The translations under genes were made by a program, and so were the position numbers. Shown here piece after piece: positions 34,289-43,123 of a stretch of DNA of 64,000 bases. Within the stretch, counting starts at the first letter, position 1. Each line of letters starts with the position of its first letter. The stretch is taken from positions 1-64,000 of the forward strand of contig CADCIP010000008.1 of assembly GCA_902801485.1 (NCBI GenBank), given 5' to 3'. The notes below the pieces were generated by a model, which searched no databases, was not told the DNA's origin, and saw nothing but the letters and a program-made list of their open reading frames with translations. The stretch is from an uncultured Bacteroidales bacterium (GTDB lineage: Bacteria > Bacteroidota > Bacteroidia > Bacteroidales > Bacteroidaceae).

Positions 34289-36508
34289 GGGATTCATTCC
34301 ATAATAGGGCGCATAGAATGCGTTGGTTCCGCTAGAAATGTATTTAGCCATAAAATAAAAGCGGAAATGCTTGAGGTGCGAATTCAAGTAAACATTAACA
34401 ATAGGCTGACCACCCATTTTCTGACGCTCTAAGTTGGCATCCTGTACAGCAAACTGCTGTATGCTGGGGGAATAGTCTAATCCGTAGTATTTTGTAAAGT
34501 ATCGCATATCAGCACCCACCTGTATGCGCAAGAGTTTGGCAATGCGAAAAAGTAAATACAGATTAGAATATATGTTTACAGCCGGCAATGGCAGAACATC
34601 ATCATTAGAAGATTTTTGAAAGGCTATTTCATTATCCCAATGCAAGATGCCATATTTCATTTCCTGGGCAATGGAACCTCCAATTACCTGAATACTTCCA
34701 TCATACTGGTTTACGCTGACAGCATGTGAGAGGTTGGTGGGAAGAATGGGTTTATTCCCATCAAGAACAGTATTCTGCATCCCGAAATAAGTGTAGTTGG
34801 TGATGTTCTCGAATCCAAACTTGAGTCGTGTGCCGAAATTCTTCAAACGAAGGATACCCTCGAAACGCATTCTAAGCTGACGTGCCAAATCGTCGTTATC
34901 CCACCATGCATGCTGCGAGTGATAGTGGCGAAAAAAGAAATCAGGCTTCTCGTTCTTAATCATGGCTTTTACGTCAAGGAGCAGGCTGTCTTTTTTGCCA
35001 AGGCGGAATTCCCAATTTGTACAACCGTTAACAGTGAGATCACCAACTTTTTGGCCGGTTAGAAAGAATTCGGAATTCACGTTAAAGTGCAGTAACTTGC
35101 CTTGTGTGCGTGCCAGTTCACCGCCAATAGAGAGGTCGTTCTCATTGTAACGTTGCATCTCAATTCCGTACTCATTTTCCTTAAGCAGCTTATAAGTCCG
35201 TATTTTATGGGTGGCAAAAAGGGTAATGCCCATTGCTGCCCATTTGTTAAAGCCCTCGCGTAAAGCCAGCCCAAAGGTGTTACGTATGCTCATGGCCCCA
35301 GTCATATCATAAACTTTGTCCAATTCTCCGTAGTAATTATTAGTGTAATATTTTTCACTAGAGGAATTGGCAATGTATGTGTGGGTAAGGTCACGCATAT
35401 CAAAGGTATGAATGATACTGCTAACTGGTATAAATTCTTTTGGTATAATCTGCTCAGCTTGCCATTTTGTTACGAGAGAGTCAACCATACGTTTGCGTGC
35501 CAATGTGTCGGTTCTTAATGCCTGTTGAATGCTGTCTGGCAAGTCTGCGAGGAGCTCGCTTGCCGAAGGAACCAGCGGTTTCAGTGAATCAGGCACTTCT
35601 ATTTCCCGGTAAAAACCGAAGTTGTATTTATGGGTAAGGTAAAAGTTCCGTTCATGATTTCGATTCCATGTGTCATTGAGCATGACAGGAATCTCTGTCG
35701 TAGAGAAGTTTTGTTCGATTTTCTCAGGCTCACGAATGTATTTGTCGTCTTCGATACCACCATTTTCGAACATTTTCAGGTGGTTAACGTTGGCATAGGC
35801 GTGAATGTTGTATCGCTCTCCACGGTAGTATCCATAGAAGGTGGTTCCGAATGAACTGCATGCCGAATTTACAAAGTATCCACGACCATACATATAGTCA
35901 ATCTTAAAACCAAGTCCAGCTTCCTTGTTGATGTTTGTTGCAAAATAAGCCCTGACACGGTCTTCTCCGTTGACCTTACTTCCTACGGAGTGATATGCCA
36001 AATTGGTAAAAGGGCTCAGCGTGTTAGTAAAGCGGAATTCACCTAGTCCGCCTCTGAAATAGCTGAGGGGGCGCAGGAAAAGGAATTCATCAGAGTCGTC
36101 AATTCTGTTCATGTAGATACGGTTGTATCTGGGTGTTCCTGTATTACCCAGAAAACTGTATTCTCCAGAATATCCATCGGTATTGTTAAAGTTCTGAAAG
36201 TTGTGTACTGCGGTGTCGTTATTCTCTGCCTCAACGACGGTGCCTAGACGTGGTTCCAAAACCCATTGGAACATACCTATAGGTATTTTCTTCCGCTTTT
36301 GGTGTTTCGTGCTGTCGCGCCCCCATGTGGTACGGTTTCCTGCGGGGTCTGTATAATCTCCCTGTTCGGATAAGTCACCCAATTCTGATTTGGTGTTGTT
36401 CCGGGTAAAACGGTTGTTTTGGGTTGATAGACGCCGGGGATTGTCTTGCGCAATAACATGAACACTCAGACACAGCAAAAGAACTGCAAAAAACAGGTTA
36501 TGCTTCAT
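34247..36508 (-). CDS. Putative outer-membrane porin (Bacteroidota porin family)
   Basis: 753 residues. Signal peptide MKHNLFFAVLLLCLSVHVIA, a disordered polar region, then a beta-rich body (YSFLGNTGTPRYNRIYMNR, GLGEFRFTNTLSPFTNLAYHS, GLGFKIDYMYGRGYFVNS, NFYLTHKYNFGFYREI). The end GMNPLNICFGLSWNFIN has alternating aromatic residues as expected of an outer-membrane beta barrel. It matches the 'putative porin' style common in Bacteroidales. It is last in a same-strand run from the efflux operon (5-base gap to the 79-residue protein). The last 42 bases overlap a convergent gene. Confidence 0.85.
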   Translation of the reverse strand: MKHNLFFAVLLLCLSVHVIAQDNPRRLSTQNNRFTRNNTKSELGDLSEQGDYTDPAGNRTTWGRDSTKHQKRKKIPIGMFQWVLEPRLGTVVEAENNDTAVHNFQNFNNTDGYSGEYSFLGNTGTPRYNRIYMNRIDDSDEFLFLRPLSYFRGGLGEFRFTNTLSPFTNLAYHSVGSKVNGEDRVRAYFATNINKEAGLGFKIDYMYGRGYFVNSACSSFGTTFYGYYRGERYNIHAYANVNHLKMFENGGIEDDKYIREPEKIEQNFSTTEIPVMLNDTWNRNHERNFYLTHKYNFGFYREIEVPDSLKPLVPSASELLADLPDSIQQALRTDTLARKRMVDSLVTKWQAEQIIPKEFIPVSSIIHTFDMRDLTHTYIANSSSEKYYTNNYYGELDKVYDMTGAMSIRNTFGLALREGFNKWAAMGITLFATHKIRTYKLLKENEYGIEMQRYNENDLSIGGELARTQGKLLHFNVNSEFFLTGQKVGDLTVNGCTNWEFRLGKKDSLLLDVKAMIKNEKPDFFFRHYHSQHAWWDNDDLARQLRMRFEGILRLKNFGTRLKFGFENITNYTYFGMQNTVLDGNKPILPTNLSHAVSVNQYDGSIQVIGGSIAQEMKYGILHWDNEIAFQKSSNDDVLPLPAVNIYSNLYLLFRIAKLLRIQVGADMRYFTKYYGLDYSPSIQQFAVQDANLERQKMGGQPIVNVYLNSHLKHFRFYFMAKYISSGTNAFYAPYYGMNPLNICFGLSWNFIN

Positions 36509-36513
36509 TTTTC

Positions 36514-36753
36514 CTATAAAACAAAACGAATAAAGAATTCCACAATTTTCAATAACATTCCAACACCTATAACAATCAATGCATAGGTATGATTGTTATC
36601 ATTCAGAAAATACATCACCAACCCTATAGCAGCCAAAAGCAGGAATATCGAGTTTAGAATAGTTCGTATTCTTGTATGGTCTGCACTGTGCTGACGTTTG
36701 CGGCGTATGCGTTCTACCTGTTCTTCAAGTGATAGTTCTTTTGCTTCACTCAT
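36514..36753 (-). CDS. Small two-helix membrane protein (79 residues)
   Basis: A charged N-terminus (SEAKELSLEEQVERIRRKRQHS) is followed by two hydrophobic segments at about 30-50 and 55-79 separated by LNDNNHTY. It lies between DUF4468 and porin genes with short gaps of 14 and 5 bases. I do not recognise the family. Its placement suggests membrane insertion next to the porin product or simple co-transcription. Confidence 0.7.
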   Translation of the reverse strand: MSEAKELSLEEQVERIRRKRQHSADHTRIRTILNSIFLLLAAIGLVMYFLNDNNHTYALIVIGVGMLLKIVEFFIRFVL

Positions 36754-36767
36754 TTTTATTATAGAAT

Positions 36768-37373
36768 TTATTCTTCAACAACGTTTTTCCGACCCTCTTC
36801 GAAGGCATTCATACATTTCTGGAAGATATCTTCAACACGGTCAATCGTTTTAATACGGAATTTCCCACTTCGCGGATATAGTTTGGTACCTTTCTTGTTG
36901 ACAGCTTCAGCATCAGAGATCCATTCCTCAGCTTTGTATGTAATGCCGTTAGCTCCGTCTCTATCCTCGTTGTAATAATAGCTAATCTGCGAGATAGCCA
37001 GATTTACCTTATTGCCATCTACCTTGGCTTGTAGCTGGTAGATAAAGCGGGTTTGGTCCAGGTTTAGAAAAACATGGGTAAAGGTCATATACTCTTCAAC
37101 TCTGGCTACAATCAGTCCGTCCTCCTTGCCATCGCTTAAGAAACGTGTGCGCTGCTCGTGAATAGCTGGCTCTATCACAGATTTGTTTACGTAATTATAT
37201 AATGTAGAGTAAATCTTGTCCGTTGACATGCTTGGAACACTAAACGACTTGCGGAAAACAATAACACCGTTTTCTTCTGGAACTCCCCCCCTTAAATACT
37301 TGGCACTTACAGGGTTCTTGGCAGTTGCCAGCATAGGCAACATAAGGATGAGTGCTAAAAATAAATTCTTCAT
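36768..37373 (-). CDS. DUF4468 domain-containing secreted protein
   Basis: 201 residues. Signal peptide MKNLFLALILMLPMLATA. The body fits DUF4468, a TBP-like-fold domain frequent in Bacteroidota: GVIVFRKSFSVPSMSTDKIYSTLYNYVNK, VARVEEYMTFTHVFLNLDQTRFIYQLQAKVDGNKVNLAISQISYYYNE and EEWISDAEAVNKKGTKLYPRSGKFRIKTIDRVEDIF. Function is not known. It lies 21 bases after the LytTR gene. Confidence 0.88.
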   Translation of the reverse strand: MKNLFLALILMLPMLATAKNPVSAKYLRGGVPEENGVIVFRKSFSVPSMSTDKIYSTLYNYVNKSVIEPAIHEQRTRFLSDGKEDGLIVARVEEYMTFTHVFLNLDQTRFIYQLQAKVDGNKVNLAISQISYYYNEDRDGANGITYKAEEWISDAEAVNKKGTKLYPRSGKFRIKTIDRVEDIFQKCMNAFEEGRKNVVEE

Positions 37374-37394
37374 GTTTGTATTTTTTTTAATTAA

Positions 37395-37733
37395 TTATGT
37401 CAGGATGAATCTGTCTATGTATGAAAAAAAACGATCGCGATAACTGTTGCCGATTGGTAGGTTATTGCCTGCAATGGTAACAGAGCCTTGGTTGATGGAA
37501 TCAATCTTGCAGATTTGAACGATAATAGAACGGTGTATGCGCATAAACTGCGGTTGGGGAAGGCGTTCTTCCATTGTCTTCATCGTCATGAGTGTCATGA
37601 TAGGACGCTGATCTTGTAAATGCAGTTTCATATAGTCTTTTACGCATTCAACATAAAGAAGCTTGCTAAGTTCCACTTGAACTAATCGATATTCACTTTT
37701 GACGTAAAAGAAAGACGCATCTTGATTATTCAT
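37395..37733 (-). CDS. Stand-alone LytTR DNA-binding regulator
   Basis: 112 residues that are almost entirely a LytTR domain: FFYVKSEYRLVQVELSKLLYVECVKDYMKLHLQDQRPIMTLMTMKTMEERLPQPQFMRIHRSIIV. No receiver domain is attached and the start overlaps the end of the permease gene by eight bases, so no room remains for one. LytTR proteins bind direct repeats in promoters. Position suggests control of the efflux operon or the DUF4468/porin genes; no sensor kinase is present. Confidence 0.9.
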   Translation of the reverse strand: MNNQDASFFYVKSEYRLVQVELSKLLYVECVKDYMKLHLQDQRPIMTLMTMKTMEERLPQPQFMRIHRSIIVQICKIDSINQGSVTIAGNNLPIGNSYRDRFFSYIDRFILT

Positions 37734-38946
37734 ATCTCAAAGCTTCTATAGGATCTAATCGGGCGGCCTTACGGGCAGGTATAAGACCGAAAACGAGTCC
37801 AATACATGCACATACGCCAAAACTGACTATTACGCTCCATAAAGGCACTGTCGCCGGAAAGCCAATTGAAATGGCAATCCATGTAAAAAGATACCCAAGT
37901 CCAACGCCAAGTAATCCTCCGCTTAAGCTAATCATTACGCTCTCGATCAAGAACTGTCGGCTTATATCCCTTCCGCGAGCTCCCACACTCATCCGCAAAC
38001 CAATTTCCCTGGTTCGTTCTGTAACACTAACCAGCATAATATTCATGATGCCGATACCTGCTACCAAAAGCGAGAACGCTGCAGCTACAACAAGGACGGT
38101 CTGAAGGGTACCCATAGTACTCGACATGGTCTCCATCATCTCTTGCTGGCTACGGATGTTAAAGTCATCATCGCCTCCTTCTTTTATCTTATGGTTTATT
38201 CGGAGTATCTTGGAAACCTGTTCAATGGCATCATTACTGAGATCCTCGGTCATCACACTCAAGTTAAAACTGTTGAAATGTGTTTGGGCTGCCAAGCGTT
38301 TCATAACAGTTGTGTAAGGAGCAATGATAACATTGTCCTGGTCCATACCCCAGTTGTTATAACCCTTACCTTTCAGTACACCGATGATGCGGAAGGGGAT
38401 ACTCTTGAATCTGACAACTTTGCCTATACAGTTGGCATTCTTGTCGCCAAAGAGTTCCTGTACTACGGTCTTTCCAACCACGCATACTTTGGCATTTTTG
38501 CGCACATCTTCTTCCGTGAAACATTGTCCATCCTCTACATCCCATAGTTTTATTATCATGTAGTCTGGACTTTCTCCGTAGATAGTAGAGTTGGTGTTCT
38601 TGGCTCCATAGATTACCTGTCCGCTGGATGTGACCTCAGGACTGATATGAGTGATAAGGCTTGCCCCGTCGCGTATGGCTTCATAGTCAGCCTGTTTCAG
38701 TGTCTGCATAGCAGAGGGATCCAGTCTGACACCTCCACGCATCTCACCGCCCGGCCTTACGGTAAGCAGGTTGGTTCCCCATTTCTGCAGGTCGGCACGT
38801 ATGCTGTCCTTAGAGCCTTGGCCTATAGCCATCATGGTAATAACGGCAGCTACACCAATGATGATACCCAATGTAGAGAGGAAGGTTCTCCATTTATTGC
38901 TCATAATAGCCGTAATGGCCACCTTAAGTAGGTTCTTCAGATTCAT
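37726..38946 (-). CDS. MacB-type ABC transporter permease
   Basis: 406 residues. A membrane helix at about 10-40 (AITAIMSNKWRTFLSTLGIIIGVAAVITMMAIGQG), a large periplasmic MacB_PCD domain, then the FtsX-like C-terminus with three helices (MNIMLVSVTERTREIGLRMSVGARGRDI...LIPARKAARLDPIEALRYE). It transmits mechanical work to a TolC-linked tunnel. The ATPase is a separate upstream gene (24-base gap). Confidence 0.93.
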   Translation of the reverse strand: MNLKNLLKVAITAIMSNKWRTFLSTLGIIIGVAAVITMMAIGQGSKDSIRADLQKWGTNLLTVRPGGEMRGGVRLDPSAMQTLKQADYEAIRDGASLITHISPEVTSSGQVIYGAKNTNSTIYGESPDYMIIKLWDVEDGQCFTEEDVRKNAKVCVVGKTVVQELFGDKNANCIGKVVRFKSIPFRIIGVLKGKGYNNWGMDQDNVIIAPYTTVMKRLAAQTHFNSFNLSVMTEDLSNDAIEQVSKILRINHKIKEGGDDDFNIRSQQEMMETMSSTMGTLQTVLVVAAAFSLLVAGIGIMNIMLVSVTERTREIGLRMSVGARGRDISRQFLIESVMISLSGGLLGVGLGYLFTWIAISIGFPATVPLWSVIVSFGVCACIGLVFGLIPARKAARLDPIEALRYE

Positions 38947-38970
38947 ATTCTACTTGTATTTCTGTGTTTA

Positions 38971-39720
38971 TCAGTCTTCTGGTTTGGGCAGGGTAGCCAA
39001 AACCTCGGCTGCACTCATTATGTTATTATTTATAACGTCTTCGCATATATGTCCGTCCCTGAGTATGATATTGCGACTGCTGTATTGTGCAATCTCCGGG
39101 TTGTGAGTGACAAAAATGATGGTTCTTCCCTGCTTGTGCAACTCTTGAAATAGTACCAGAATCTCATAGCTGGTTCTTGTGTCAAGGTTACCTGTTGCTT
39201 CGTCAGCTAAGATAACGGCAGGATTGTTAACCAATGCGCGTGCAATTGCTACACGTTGCATCTGTCCACCGGACATCTGGTTGCTTTTATGTTCCAGACG
39301 GTCTCCAAGCCCAACAGCCTGCAGTGCCTTGATAGCAGCTTCTTTGCGCATCTTTGCATTGTAGGAACTATTGTACATGAGTGGGAGTTCTACATTTTCC
39401 ACAGCAGTTGTACGGGCTAACAAGTTGTAGTTCTGGAAGATGAATCCAATCTTTCTGTTACGGAGTATGGCTCTTTCGCTTCTTTTCATTTTGCGGACAG
39501 GCGTTCCGTCAAGGATGTATTCTCCACTTGTTGGCGTATCCAGACAACCCAATTGGTTTAGTAATGTACTCTTTCCGGAACCTGAGGTTCCCATGATGGT
39601 TACGAACTCACCTTCATGAATCTTAAAAGAAACTCCTTTTAAGGCATGAACTGTCTCGCTACCAACAATGAAATCGCGCTTGACATTCTGTAGTTCTATA
39701 ACTACTCTTTTGTCGTCCAT
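38971..39720 (-). CDS. MacB-type ABC transporter ATP-binding protein
   Basis: 249 residues of one nucleotide-binding domain. Walker [10 protein letters not shown] (45-52 region), Q-loop FIFQNYNLL, signature [15 protein letters not shown], Walker [13 protein letters not shown] and the switch His in FVTHNPEIA. The sequence is of the LolD/MacB class. It pairs with the permease downstream and the adaptor upstream. Confidence 0.95.
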   Translation of the reverse strand: MDDKRVVIELQNVKRDFIVGSETVHALKGVSFKIHEGEFVTIMGTSGSGKSTLLNQLGCLDTPTSGEYILDGTPVRKMKRSERAILRNRKIGFIFQNYNLLARTTAVENVELPLMYNSSYNAKMRKEAAIKALQAVGLGDRLEHKSNQMSGGQMQRVAIARALVNNPAVILADEATGNLDTRTSYEILVLFQELHKQGRTIIFVTHNPEIAQYSSRNIILRDGHICEDVINNNIMSAAEVLATLPKPED

Positions 39721-39744
39721 CTTACTTAAGGTTGATTAGACAAA

Positions 39745-40935
39745 TTATTTTTTCTGTTGTTGCTGCTGGTTCCTGTTCCTGTTCCTGGGTCGAGGCATGA
39801 AAGGATTGCTGTTCTGCTGCTGTCCTTCGGCCTCGTCCATACCAGGCATAGATGTTTCAACATCCGTTATAATCTTGGTTCCTTCCTTCAGTCCGCTCTT
39901 GATTTCTGAAAGCATACCGTTGGTGATACCTGTTTCTACAGCCAGTGCCTTAATGTTAGGCCCTTCTTTTGTCCAGACTTTCTTTGGAGCTTCGCAATCG
40001 GTAATGGTTTCACCGTCGTTCAACATGGCCTCGCTAGGCTTGAAGTGAAGGGCCTTGCTTGGAATAGCTAATGCATCCTTCAATTCCATCGTGTAGATAG
40101 TAACGTTTGCAGTCAAACCGGGCTTCAACTTCAAGTCCTCATTAGGAGCACCGATTACCACCTCGTATGTAACAACATTGCTCTCTGTCGTAGCCTGCTG
40201 GCGTACTTGTGTAACAGTACCGCTAAACATGTCGTTGGGGAACGCATCTACATTGAAAGTGACACGCTGTCCTTCCTTAACCTCACCTATGTCTGCTTCA
40301 TCCACATTGGCGATTACGCGCATATCGGTAAGGTCTTTTGCAATCTTGAAGAGGGTAGGTGTGTTAAAGCTACTGGCTACGGTCTGACCTTCCTCAACTT
40401 CCTTACTCAATACCACGCCGTCTATAGGACTGGTAATGGTAGCATATCCCAAATTGGTTTCTGCACGCTTTACGTTGTTGCGCTGAGTGTTCACTTGTTG
40501 TTGAGCCTGAACATAGGAGAGGCGAGCCTGCTCAAAGTCATTAGCAGAGATAAGTCCCTTGTCAAAAAGGTTCTTAAAACGCTCATAGTTGGCTGTCTGA
40601 TAAGCCAGGGTGCTTTCCGCACTTGTAAGATTGGCCTTAGCGCTGCTCAAGTCACTTATCAGATTGGTGCGATCTAACTCGGCAATTACCTGACCTGCCT
40701 TAACGATGCTGTTATAGTCAACGTATAGTTTGCTTACTATACCGCTGACCTGTGTACCGACATCTACGCTGGTAACAGGTTCAATGGTACCCGTAGCCGT
40801 AACGCTGGTTACTATGTCTTGCTTTACTACTTCTACCTCGTTGTATGTGAAACTTGGTGCTTTCTTGCAACTGCTCATTATCATGACGGATGCTGCAAGG
40901 ACAGATGCTGTCTGGATGAATCTTTGTCTTCTCAT
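39745..40935 (-). CDS. Periplasmic adaptor subunit (MacA/HlyD-like), lipoprotein
   Basis: 396 residues. Lipoprotein signal ends at C23 (VMIMSSCKK). Membrane-fusion features: biotinyl/lipoyl-like halves (VDVGTQVSGIVSKLYVDYNSIVKAGQVIAELD and ATITSPIDGVVLSKEVEEGQTVASS), an alpha hairpin between them, and beta-barrel segments (RVTFNVDAFPNDMFSGTVTQVRQQ). The tail is Asn/Gln/Arg-rich low complexity (RPRNRNRNQQQQQKK). It joins the ABC transporter in the inner membrane to the TolC-like protein. Confidence 0.94.
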   Translation of the reverse strand: MRRQRFIQTASVLAASVMIMSSCKKAPSFTYNEVEVVKQDIVTSVTATGTIEPVTSVDVGTQVSGIVSKLYVDYNSIVKAGQVIAELDRTNLISDLSSAKANLTSAESTLAYQTANYERFKNLFDKGLISANDFEQARLSYVQAQQQVNTQRNNVKRAETNLGYATITSPIDGVVLSKEVEEGQTVASSFNTPTLFKIAKDLTDMRVIANVDEADIGEVKEGQRVTFNVDAFPNDMFSGTVTQVRQQATTESNVVTYEVVIGAPNEDLKLKPGLTANVTIYTMELKDALAIPSKALHFKPSEAMLNDGETITDCEAPKKVWTKEGPNIKALAVETGITNGMLSEIKSGLKEGTKIITDVETSMPGMDEAEGQQQNSNPFMPRPRNRNRNQQQQQKK

Positions 40936-40970
40936 CTTTGTATGTTCTGTGTTATTTTTACTCTTATTTG

Positions 40971-42311
40971 TTATAGGTCAATTTTTTCGCCTGTGTAGAA
41001 TTTCAGCAGTTGTATGTTCAGCAGAGTGGTGTATTTGCTTTGCAGCATACTTTGTTCTGCATTTATAACATTGTCACGCCCTTGTAACACATCTACTGTG
41101 TTTTTCAGTCCGTTCAGGAACTGTTCGTTCAGCAGTTCGTAGCTTGCTTCTTGACTTTTTACACGTGCTTTGGCAGCCAAATAGCTCTGCTGGTTACTGT
41201 TGGCATTAATCCAGTATTGCTCTATGGTGTTTGACAGAGATGTTTTCTTGTCCTGAAGATCGAGTTGTGAATTCACCTGGTTTAATTTGGCATTTCTGAT
41301 GTTGGTGGCAATCTGTCTGTTGTCAAAGATAGGGACGCTTACTGTTACGCCGGCACTCATGTTCAGGTTGCTTTTCATCTGTGTACCCCAGTTGTTCTGA
41401 CTTCCTGAGGAATGGTTACTTCCCAAACTGGCGCTGGCACGTACCGTAGGGTAGTGGGCACGTCTGGCAATGTCGAGTTGCATGTTGGCCGACTCAATGC
41501 CCAGTTCAGCACCTTTTATCTCAGGCCGACTGGCCAACGCCTGGTTATAAGCCTCCAGCTTGCTGGGGATTACGGCCAGCACTTTCTCATCCGTTGGTAT
41601 GTCTCCCTTAATGTCGAAATCACTATTAATGTCCAACTCCAATACAGCTTTCAACTGTCGCTTGAAGTTTTCCAGCCGGGCCTGATTGTTTGCAATGTCG
41701 TATTTAGCACTGCTTAACTGTGCTTCAAGTTGTACCACATCAGCCTTGGCCATTTGTCCCTGCTTTTGCATTTCTATACCGCGGTCATATTGTAATTGGG
41801 CAGTCTTTAAAAGTTCTTCACTTACCTTCAGTGCCTCTTTTGTGTACATTATCTGCACGTACAGTTGGGCTATCTGCTCTTGAATGCTCAGTTCACTCTG
41901 TTCTGTCTGTAGTTTTGTAATTTCGTTCAGCAGTTTCTGTTCTTTGATGTTTTTTTGGTTAATACCTCCATTCCATAGGGTTACGCTGGCATTCAGTCCG
42001 TAGCTGCCCTGATAAGTCACATTGCTACTTGTGCTTGTCACCTGGTCACCCTGTACTACAGCCATTACTTGTGTAAATGGTCTGTATCCTACGTTCTGGT
42101 TGGTACTGAAGCTTAGGCTTGGAAAGAGGACACCTTTACGGTTCCATAAGGTTACTTCGCCTTTTTCTTCGCTGACTCTGTTCTTCTGAATCTGAATGTT
42201 GTTCTTCAGGGCATAGTCAATGCAATCCTGCAACCCCCAACTTTCTTGTGCCCAGGCGCAAGTACTAATGCCCAATAGCATATAGGCTATTTTGAATGTT
42301 TTGTTTGTCAT
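40971..42311 (-). CDS. TolC family outer-membrane efflux protein
   Basis: 446 residues with signal peptide MTNKTFKIAYMLLGISTCAWA. Two TolC halves are visible, each with the helical barrel pattern (LQDCIDYALKNNIQIQKNRV...YVQIMYTKEALKVSEELLKTAQLQYDRGIEMQKQGQMAKADVVQLEAQLSSAKYD and the second half ending SQEASYELLNEQFLNGLKNTVDVLQGRDNVINAEQSMLQSKYTTLLNIQLLKFYTG). First gene of the efflux operon. A -7-like TATCTTTG lies on the minus strand at 42354-42361 without a clear -33 match. Confidence 0.95.
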   Translation of the reverse strand: MTNKTFKIAYMLLGISTCAWAQESWGLQDCIDYALKNNIQIQKNRVSEEKGEVTLWNRKGVLFPSLSFSTNQNVGYRPFTQVMAVVQGDQVTSTSSNVTYQGSYGLNASVTLWNGGINQKNIKEQKLLNEITKLQTEQSELSIQEQIAQLYVQIMYTKEALKVSEELLKTAQLQYDRGIEMQKQGQMAKADVVQLEAQLSSAKYDIANNQARLENFKRQLKAVLELDINSDFDIKGDIPTDEKVLAVIPSKLEAYNQALASRPEIKGAELGIESANMQLDIARRAHYPTVRASASLGSNHSSGSQNNWGTQMKSNLNMSAGVTVSVPIFDNRQIATNIRNAKLNQVNSQLDLQDKKTSLSNTIEQYWINANSNQQSYLAAKARVKSQEASYELLNEQFLNGLKNTVDVLQGRDNVINAEQSMLQSKYTTLLNIQLLKFYTGEKIDL

Positions 42312-42455
42312 CTTGGAAATGTCTTCGTATTATAAAAGTATATAATTTAGTCGCAAAGATAGATAAAAATATGCACTCTGAGACATTTCGCTACTTCCTT
42401 TTTTTACTTCTTTACATAAATTAGGTTTATTTTGCCATATTTTTCCAACTCATCC

Positions 42456-42486
42456 TTGCTAAGTACCTTTTTTTGCCCTATCTTTG
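42456..42486 (+). promoter_or_regulatory. Promoter for ribE
   Basis: TTG at 42456-42458, 20 bases, TATCTTTG at 42479-42486, 29 bases ahead of the start. No FMN riboswitch is seen. Confidence 0.7.
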
Positions 42487-42515
42487 CCTTCAAATAAAAT
42501 AAAAAGAAAAATATT

Positions 42516-43121
42516 ATGTTCTCTGGAATTGTAGAAACTATGGCGCGTGTTGTTGCGATTGAACACGAGCAAGATAATGTACATTTCACGCTGTGTTGTT
42601 CGTTTACAGCAGAATTAAGTATTGACCAGAGTGTGGCTCATAACGGAGTATGCCTGACTGTTGTCAGTATTAAGGATGATACATATATGGTAACTGCGAT
42701 GCATGAAACCTTGGAGTGCAGCAATCTTGGATTGCTAAAAGTGGGCGATGAGGTAAATGTGGAACGCAGTATGCAGATGAACGGGCGGCTTGACGGCCAT
42801 ATTGTCCAGGGACATGTTGACCAGACTGCTACCTGCATAGCTGTTGAGGATCAGGAGGGAAGCCACCAGTACACTTTCCGTTACCAGAGTAACCGTGAAA
42901 TGGTTTCACACGGCTATTTTACTGTTGATAAAGGCAGTGTTACTGTAAATGGGGTCAGTCTGACCGTTTGTCGTCCTACGGAAGATACTTTTCAAGTATG
43001 CATTATACCTTATACCTTCGAGAATACCAATTTTCATAACATAAAGCCAGGAACTGTAGTAAATATAGAATTTGATATTATTGGCAAGTATCTGGCTCGA
43101 ATGAATAATCTGTTATCATAA
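42516..43121 (+). CDS. ribE: Riboflavin synthase (alpha chain)
   Basis: 201 residues, normal length. It dismutates two 6,7-dimethyl-8-ribityllumazine molecules to riboflavin. Two lumazine-binding halves are visible, the first starting MFSGIVETMARV with HNGVCLTVV, the second with DKGSVTVNGVSLTVC. MNGRLDGHIVQGHVDQTA lies at the junction. Single gene with its own promoter. It converges on ligA with a two-base gap. Confidence 0.97.
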   Translation: MFSGIVETMARVVAIEHEQDNVHFTLCCSFTAELSIDQSVAHNGVCLTVVSIKDDTYMVTAMHETLECSNLGLLKVGDEVNVERSMQMNGRLDGHIVQGHVDQTATCIAVEDQEGSHQYTFRYQSNREMVSHGYFTVDKGSVTVNGVSLTVCRPTEDTFQVCIIPYTFENTNFHNIKPGTVVNIEFDIIGKYLARMNNLLS

Positions 43122-43123
43122 AA

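Noticed and set aside
42312..42478. Riboswitch upstream of ribE or TolC
   Set aside because: No FMN-element pairing pattern found; only promoter boxes are visible.
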